Shown: positions 7,281 to 11,722 of the stretch, piece after piece
How positions within the stretch are numbered: position 1 is the stretch's first letter
Layout of the letters: each line of letters opens with the position of its first letter
Translations under genes and position numbers: made by a program
From: Acetobacteraceae bacterium
Lineage (GTDB): Bacteria; Pseudomonadota; Alphaproteobacteria; Acetobacterales; Acetobacteraceae
DNA: 11,722 nt
Assembly: GCA_003506895.1 (NCBI GenBank)
Contig: DNXO01000020.1
Span: forward strand, 1-11,722
Reading direction: 5' to 3'
Notes under the pieces: model-generated
The model's input: the letters and a program-made list of their open reading frames with translations, nothing else
What the model was told of the DNA's origin: nothing
Database searches by the model: none

Positions 7281-7400
7281 TGTTGGAGGTGAGCTGGGCG
7301 GCAGGCTTTTGTCTGGAGCCGCCGGCTGGGACGCCGGCCCTTGAGGCACCGCCGCTGGAAGGCTAACAAAAACGCCAGAAGTCCACTGGAGCCCACCGCC
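7281..7400. other. Upstream region of the monooxygenase gene
   Basis: These 120 bases lie between the divergent rpmH promoter and the monooxygenase start. They contain an inverted repeat, GCCGGC (7321-7326) and GCCGGC (7333-7338), with a 6-base loop. The Shine-Dalgarno GGAG (7388-7391) lies nine bases before the ATG at 7401. I see no convincing plus-strand promoter boxes. Confidence 0.4.
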
Positions 7401-8792
7401 ATGACCGACGTCCAATCCGTCTATCAACGTGGCCTGGATGGGCCGCCGCTGGGACCCAACCGCCGCGGCACCAAGCGAGTCGCCATTGTCGGCGCCGGCG
7501 CCAGCGGCCTGTGCAACGCCAAGTACCTGCTGCAAGCCGGATTCGACGTCACGGTGTTCGAGATCGGCAGCCAGATCGGCGGCATGTGGTGCTATAACAA
7601 CGACAGCGGACGGTCCTCGGCCTACCGCACGTTGCACATCAACACCTCCCGCGGCGTGACCCGGTTCAGCGACCTGGATTTCGACCCCGATACCCAGCCG
7701 TTCCCGGATCACTACGACATGCACCGGTATCTGGTGCAGTACGCCGACCATTTCGGCGTCACCCCGAGAATCCGTTTCAACAGCCGGGTGGCGCAGGTCC
7801 GGCCAGCGTTCGATCCGGCGCGCGAGCCTCCGGTGTGGGAGGTTGAACTGGCCGACGGTGCCGTCGAGCGGTTCGACGCCGTGCTGCTGGCGACCGGGCA
7901 CCTGACCGCGCCGCTGCATGTGCCGGAGCTACAGACATTCGGCGACGGCTATCTCCATGCCCATGACTACCGGGAGCCGGAGCCGTTCGTCGGCAAGCGA
8001 ATCTGCGTCGTGGGCGTTGGGAACAGTGCCTGCGATATCGCCAGCGACGTCTGCGTGACGTCTCCTCGTACCGTGCTGGTCGCAAGGTCTGGCGTCGTGA
8101 TCCTGCCCAAGCTGATGTTCGGGCGGGCATTCACCGATATCACCGCACAGATTCAGCGGCCGTATATTCCGCGCAAGATCCGCCAGAAATTGGTGCGCTT
8201 CCTGGTGTGGCTGGCGCATGGGGATATGACGGCGCTGGGCTTCAAACGCGCAACCGCGCTGAGCCATGTGACATCGAACGCCACGGTGACGACGGATATC
8301 GCCTATCGGCGGATATTCGTGAAACAGGGGATCGAGGCGGTGAACGGTCACCACATCCGATTCGCCGACGGGACCGAGGAAGAATTCGATACGTTGATCG
8401 CGGCGACGGGTTACCGGATCGACCTGGATATGCTGCCGCCCGACGTGGTGCGGGTACAGGACAACCGCCTCGATTTATACATGCGTATCGTGCCGCCTGG
8501 GTGGCCGGGTCTGTTCCTGATGGGGTTCTTCAACACCGATACGGCGCTCAACATGGTGTTCGAGCATCAGGCCCGATGGGTGCGGGAGTTCCTGTTGGGG
8601 AACGCGGTACTGCCGTCCTATGCCGAGATGCGGCAGGCGATCGCCGACCGCACCGCCTGGTACAACAGCCAATACCGCGAAACCGCTCGGCATACGATCG
8701 AGGAGGAGCACGTCCGGTACCTGACGGACCTGAAGACGACGCTGAAGGCGGCGGCCGGCCGGGTGAAGGGGCAGGGCGCGCGGGCCGCCTAA
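7401..8792 (+). CDS. Flavin-containing monooxygenase (group B, FAD/NADPH)
   Basis: The protein is predicted to use FAD and NADPH to add one oxygen atom to a soft nucleophile (nitrogen or sulfur) or a ketone; the substrate cannot be read from sequence. The 463 residues hold an FAD-binding Rossmann motif GAGASG (31-36), followed by the E-G-x-x-I-G-G-M-W type segment (EIGSQIGGMW, 54-63). The NADPH-binding motif GVGNSA is at 205-210, and the ATGY motif is at 335-338. The FMO fingerprint FxGxxxHxxxY is present as FGDGYLHAHDY (180-190), with the third position D rather than G. The final Y favours a flavin-containing monooxygenase over a Baeyer-Villiger enzyme, which would have W. ATG 7401 is chosen because GGAG lies nine bases upstream and the Rossmann fold begins near residue 26; the open frame further upstream has no support. 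It converges on the luciferase-like gene, with 22 bases between stops. Confidence 0.9.
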   Translation: MTDVQSVYQRGLDGPPLGPNRRGTKRVAIVGAGASGLCNAKYLLQAGFDVTVFEIGSQIGGMWCYNNDSGRSSAYRTLHINTSRGVTRFSDLDFDPDTQPFPDHYDMHRYLVQYADHFGVTPRIRFNSRVAQVRPAFDPAREPPVWEVELADGAVERFDAVLLATGHLTAPLHVPELQTFGDGYLHAHDYREPEPFVGKRICVVGVGNSACDIASDVCVTSPRTVLVARSGVVILPKLMFGRAFTDITAQIQRPYIPRKIRQKLVRFLVWLAHGDMTALGFKRATALSHVTSNATVTTDIAYRRIFVKQGIEAVNGHHIRFADGTEEEFDTLIAATGYRIDLDMLPPDVVRVQDNRLDLYMRIVPPGWPGLFLMGFFNTDTALNMVFEHQARWVREFLLGNAVLPSYAEMRQAIADRTAWYNSQYRETARHTIEEEHVRYLTDLKTTLKAAAGRVKGQGARAA

Positions 8793-8808
8793 CGGCCTCC
8801 CGCGGCCG
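8793..8808. terminator. Short hairpin between convergent genes
   Basis: CGGCC (8793-8797) and GGCCG (8804-8808) form a 5-base-pair stem with a 6-base loop in the 22-base gap between the monooxygenase and luciferase-like stop codons. It could serve both strands, but there is no T tract, so this is a weak candidate. Confidence 0.3.
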
Positions 8809-8814
8809 TCGTGG

Positions 8815-9879
8815 TCAAAGCCGAGCCATGACCGTGCGCGAAAACTCCTCGGCCAGCCGCCACTTCGTCTCGTTGCCGACCGCGAAGATCAGTTCCTCCA
8901 GGCCGTCGCGTTCAAGGTCTCGGATGCGCTCCACCAGTTCGTCGGCGGTGCCGACCAGGCAGGTGTCGCGGATCAGTTGTTCGTCGATCAGTTCCGCCTC
9001 GCCGGGATGCAGATCGGTGTAGTGGAATTCATGCGTGCGAAAATGCCGGTGTTCGGGCGGGGTCTGCTCGACCAGGGCGCAATAGGGCTTCCAGATGCGC
9101 TTCAGGAAGTCGGGCGGTTCGATCCCGGTCTCGTGCACCACGTCGTAGAAGTAATAGACGCTGGCCATGACATTCGCTCCGACGCAGCGCTTGATCCGAT
9201 CGGAGTCCGCGGCCTCGCCGGGATGCAGCAGCGCCACGCTGGTCAGGGTGGCGTTGCGAAAACCGGACATGTCGCGCCCGCTTCTGGCCGCGCCCTGGCG
9301 CGCATGACCCAGCGCATCCTGAACCGGAACACCACGCGGTGGGATGGCGAACACCAGGCCGTCGCCGTACTCTCCGGCCAGACCCATGGCCCTCGGTCCG
9401 AAGCCGGAGACATACATCGGAATGCGCGGTTGCAGGTTCATGAACCGGGTTTCGTGCCGCAGCATCTTGATCGGTTTCGGCCGCCCTGCGAACGCGTAGT
9501 CCACGATCTCGCCGTCCAACAGACCGCGCATCACCCGCAGGTATTCGCCGAAGGCCGCGATCTTCATCGGCTTCTGGCCCATGGTTCGCATCGCGGTGTT
9601 GCCGGTGCCGATGCCAAGGAAGACCCGCCCGGGTGCCATCCGGTTCAGCGTGGCCATGGCGGCGACCTGGACCGGGGGGATGCGGGTGCCGCAGATCGCG
9701 GTGCCGGGGCCGATGCGCAGGGTTTTGGTCTGCTGGGCCGCCATCGCGAGGACCATATAGACGTCGGAATACATCATCTGGCTGTCGGCGACCCAGGCGG
9801 AGTCGTAGCCCAGGCTTTCGATGAAGCTGAAGAAGCCGATCTCGTCGATATCGGACATGATGCAGAAGCCGAATTTCAT
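8815..9879 (-). CDS. LLM-class (luciferase-like) flavin/F420-dependent oxidoreductase
   Basis: This 354-residue protein belongs to the bacterial-luciferase-like TIM-barrel superfamily, whose members use reduced FMN or coenzyme F420. Supporting features are the N-terminal strand MKFGFCIM, the segment FIESLGYDSAWVADSQ (19-34), GIGTGNTAMRTMG (89-101), the hallmark YVSGFGPRAMGLAGEYGDGLV (156-176) and the C-terminal GTADELVERI. Superfamily relatives with the GTGNTAxRxxG pattern are often labelled methylenetetrahydromethanopterin reductase (Mer)-like, but that name should not be taken as function. ATG 9879 is chosen because an AAGGAA-type Shine-Dalgarno sits eight bases upstream and the family's first strand starts at once. 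The frame is open upstream to 9960, but that stretch overlaps the deaminase gene. Its start is 28 bases after the deaminase stop, so the two are probably cotranscribed. The substrate is unknown. Confidence 0.88.
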   Translation of the reverse strand: MKFGFCIMSDIDEIGFFSFIESLGYDSAWVADSQMMYSDVYMVLAMAAQQTKTLRIGPGTAICGTRIPPVQVAAMATLNRMAPGRVFLGIGTGNTAMRTMGQKPMKIAAFGEYLRVMRGLLDGEIVDYAFAGRPKPIKMLRHETRFMNLQPRIPMYVSGFGPRAMGLAGEYGDGLVFAIPPRGVPVQDALGHARQGAARSGRDMSGFRNATLTSVALLHPGEAADSDRIKRCVGANVMASVYYFYDVVHETGIEPPDFLKRIWKPYCALVEQTPPEHRHFRTHEFHYTDLHPGEAELIDEQLIRDTCLVGTADELVERIRDLERDGLEELIFAVGNETKWRLAEEFSRTVMARL

Positions 9880-9907
9880 GGTTTCGTTCCTTCCCGGCTC
9901 AGCGGTT

Positions 9908-11386
9908 TCAGGCCACCCCGCCATCGATACGACGAAGCGCCAACCGCTCCAACTCCGCATAGAACGGCGCTTTGATATCTACAAACGGACGCGGGGTACC
10001 ATCGACATAGGCCAAAACCTGGCCCGACCGGCCTTTCCTGCTGCCACGCTCAAAGAATTCACGATAACGGCGTGGGGTGATGCCGTTGAAATGCTCGAAT
10101 TCGGAGGCCGGGTAATCCTGGAACTGACCACGATCGCCGCCCTCGATCCGGATGGAGTCGGAGTGTAGTTCCGCGGCGAGGCTCTTGGGGTATGGCTCCA
10201 GGAAGATCACCCGCCCAATGCCGGCGGCGACGATGTGCTTGGCGCACATGTGGCAAGGGAACGTGGTACAATACAGCACGCTGTGGTGCAACGGGCGGCC
10301 TAACCGAGCGGCGTCGGTGATCGCCGCCATCTCGGCATGGACGATGCGGCCGTATTCCAGCGCATCCATCAGCTGGGAGTCTCGGATTTTAGGGTCCGCC
10401 AGCAATTCATCCAGGTTCCGGTCTGGCGCCAGGATTCCCACCAGTTCGGACAGCACCTCCCGCTTGCGCCGTTCGTTCGAGTCGAACCCGCGTTTGAACT
10501 CGCGGTCGTCGTAGGGCAGATCGCCCCAGTAGCTGCCGCCGCCGCCCTTGGGCACTTCGTTCGCGCCCAACGCGATGATCTCCGCCTCGGGCGAGAAAAT
10601 CGCCGCGCCGACCTGGCGCGACAGATCCAGGGTCCGCAGCGCCGCGGCCTTGGCGGCGAACATGCCGAACTCCATTTGCGTCGGCGATATCGTGTTGCTG
10701 GAGAACAGCAGCTCGCAAAACCGTTCGACCTGATCGACATGGTTCGGATGTTGCGTATCCAGATTGAAGATCACGTCGGCATGGTGAAATATCTTGCCGA
10801 CGCGCTGGCCATGCGGTTCGTCGCGTTCGTCCTCGTCGCGCTGGATGATCTGTTCGGCCGCCGCCCGGTCCTGGTTCAGATTGGGCGTGTAATGACTGCG
10901 CGCCAGCTTGCGCGCGAGGGCATCCACGCGCGCGCCGCGGCGGGAATAGATCGAGACCTGGAAGAACAGCGGCCCATACACGGCACGCAGCAGGTCGATT
11001 TCTTCCTGCCGTTTGAACTGGTGCAGCAGATAGACGGTTTTCTCGAAACCCGCTTCACCGATGGCCGCGCGTTCGCGGATGACCCGGCGGATCGCCCAGA
11101 CGGACAGGATACTGTCGTCGTCGAAATGCGCGCGAACCTGGTTGCCGTAGGCGATATAGGACCGCGTCCTGGCCTCGACGTTGGAGGTTTCCAGGGGGAC
11201 GCGCGGTACGATGGTTTCGGTCAACAAGGCGAAAACGTCGGTGACCTTCACCTCGACGACCCGATAACCCTGCCGCTCAAAATAGGTTTTGAACGACGCC
11301 GTAACGGGGGTGATTTCCGTGCCGACGGGCGAGACGAACCCGAAGAACAGTTCTGGATACTCGATTCGCGGAAACGAGTCTTTCAT
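9908..11386 (-). CDS. Two-domain P-loop/deoxycytidylate deaminase, AvcD/DcdV-like (candidate anti-phage dCTP deaminase)
   Basis: The C-terminal half is a zinc cytidine/deoxycytidylate deaminase: H350-A-E352 supplies one zinc ligand and the catalytic glutamate, and PCHMC (377-381) supplies C378 and C381. The N-terminal half (about 10-210) is P-loop-kinase-like. It has ELFFGFVSPVGTEI (12-25), a degenerate Walker A with G16 and G22-T23 but no lysine, then YLLHQFKRQEEIDLLRAVYG (119-138) and RDEDERDEPHGQRV (183-196). This architecture and length (492) match the anti-phage dCTP deaminase family (AvcD/DcdV), which deaminates dCTP/dCMP during phage infection and starves phage DNA synthesis. Activity here is inferred. 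A large insertion (about 275-345) precedes the HAE motif. The ATG at 11386 lies 12 bases after the upstream ATPase stop and has no clear Shine-Dalgarno, so coupling is likely. A housekeeping dCMP deaminase is less likely because it would lack the N-terminal domain. Confidence 0.88.
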   Translation of the reverse strand: MKDSFPRIEYPELFFGFVSPVGTEITPVTASFKTYFERQGYRVVEVKVTDVFALLTETIVPRVPLETSNVEARTRSYIAYGNQVRAHFDDDSILSVWAIRRVIRERAAIGEAGFEKTVYLLHQFKRQEEIDLLRAVYGPLFFQVSIYSRRGARVDALARKLARSHYTPNLNQDRAAAEQIIQRDEDERDEPHGQRVGKIFHHADVIFNLDTQHPNHVDQVERFCELLFSSNTISPTQMEFGMFAAKAAALRTLDLSRQVGAAIFSPEAEIIALGANEVPKGGGGSYWGDLPYDDREFKRGFDSNERRKREVLSELVGILAPDRNLDELLADPKIRDSQLMDALEYGRIVHAEMAAITDAARLGRPLHHSVLYCTTFPCHMCAKHIVAAGIGRVIFLEPYPKSLAAELHSDSIRIEGGDRGQFQDYPASEFEHFNGITPRRYREFFERGSRKGRSGQVLAYVDGTPRPFVDIKAPFYAELERLALRRIDGGVA

Positions 11387-11398
11387 GCCGCTTGCGTA

Positions 11399-11722
11399 TC
11401 ACCGCCGCCAACGCCGCAGCAACAGGGCGTTGCCAACCACGCTGACCGACGACAGCGCCATCGCGCCGCCCGCCAACAGCGGGCTTAGATACCCCAGCGC
11501 GGCCAGCGGGATGCCCAGCAGGTTGTAGGCAAACGCCCAGAACAGCCCCTGCCAGATTTTCCGTGTCGTCCGGCGGGAGATTTCGATCGCGTCGGCGACC
11601 AGCGAGAGGTCGCCGCGCATCAGCGTGATTCCGGCGGTTTCCATCGCAACGTCGGTCCCGCCGGCCATGGCGATGCCGACATCCGCCGCCGCGAGGGCAG
11701 GGGCGTCGTTGATCCCGTCGCC
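11399..11722 (-). CDS. copA: Copper-translocating P1B-type ATPase, C-terminal 107 residues (cut by window edge)
   Basis: The gene begins beyond the right edge; 107 codons plus TGA are visible. They start with the P-type ATPase hinge motif GDGINDAP, followed by ALAAADVGIAM and GGTDVAMETAGITLMRGDL, typical of the end of the phosphorylation domain. Two membrane helices follow (about 57-77 and 80-102). The first carries YN (66-67) in FAYNLLGIPLAALG, and the second carries MALSS (88-92). YN and MxxSS are the copper(I)-binding signatures of the P1B-1 group, so export of Cu(I) from the cytoplasm is likely. The protein ends in a short basic tail (LLLRRWRR). The deaminase gene follows after 12 bases on the same strand, suggesting one transcript. 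The N-terminal metal-binding domains and the promoter are outside the window. Confidence 0.92.
   Translation of the reverse strand, partial: GDGINDAPALAAADVGIAMAGGTDVAMETAGITLMRGDLSLVADAIEISRRTTRKIWQGLFWAFAYNLLGIPLAALGYLSPLLAGGAMALSSVSVVGNALLLRRWRR

Noticed and set aside
7341..7400. Upstream start for the monooxygenase at 7341
   Set aside because: It has no ribosome binding site, and the extra residues precede the usual short N-terminal lead of the family. ATG 7401 has GGAG at suitable spacing.
7125..7919. A 264-residue minus-strand open frame across the rpmH upstream region and the monooxygenase 5' part
   Set aside because: It is antisense to the monooxygenase, runs through the rpmH promoter and leader, and has low-complexity, shadow-like composition.
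8977..9975. A 332-residue plus-strand open frame opposite the luciferase-like gene
   Set aside because: It is antisense to a well-supported gene, with biased composition and no recognisable motif.
11387..11398. A promoter or AvcI-like RNA between the copper ATPase and the deaminase
   Set aside because: Only 12 bases are available, too short for either element. Any such element would have to lie inside the ATPase gene, where I see no clear signal.
10337..11488. A 383-residue plus-strand open frame opposite the deaminase gene
   Set aside because: It is the complement of a protein with intact catalytic motifs. Its own composition (Arg/Gln/Val-rich) has no domain signature.

Overview
The window looks like chromosomal DNA of a GC-rich alphaproteobacterium, most likely of the order Rhodospirillales (Acetobacteraceae-like). 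This rests on the rpmH-rnpA-yidD-yidC-engB gene order, the alphaproteobacterial style of the ParC tail, and GC-rich codon use throughout. The taxonomic call is inference; there is no rRNA or other decisive marker. No tRNA, rRNA, CRISPR array, insertion sequence or attachment site was seen.

Layout. (1) Bases 1-1692, plus strand: 3' three-quarters of parC (topoisomerase IV subunit A), cut by the left edge. (2) Bases 1833-7150, minus strand: a compact six-gene operon, in transcription order rpmH (L34), rnpA (RNase P protein), yidD, yidC, engB (yihA) and a 703-residue protein of unknown function. A strong sigma70-type promoter (TTGACG, 17-base spacer, TATAAG) and a roughly 95-base structured leader precede rpmH. 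Genes are coupled by TAATG and ATGA junctions or overlaps, and yidC/engB overlap by 55 bases. The set links ribosome and RNase P production with membrane-protein insertion and ribosome assembly. (3) Bases 7401-8792, plus strand: a flavin-containing (group B) monooxygenase, divergent from rpmH. (4) Bases 8815-11722, minus strand: a second tightly packed run. In transcription order it holds the 3' end of a copper-exporting P1B-type ATPase (cut by the right edge), a two-domain P-loop/deoxycytidylate-deaminase protein, and a luciferase-like flavin or F420 oxidoreductase.

The most notable gene is the 492-residue two-domain deaminase. Its architecture (N-terminal P-loop-kinase-like domain, C-terminal HAE...PCxxC deaminase) matches the anti-phage dCTP deaminase (AvcD/DcdV) family, which depletes dCTP/dCMP during phage infection. 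Here it sits 12 bases behind a copper ATPase, with no room for the upstream regulatory RNA (AvcI/DifV type) known for some members. Other points of interest are a four-copy 15-bp tandem repeat that contains the likely rnpA start codon, and the unrecognised 703-residue protein closing the rpmH operon. Nothing here can be shown from sequence alone to be a wholly new system.
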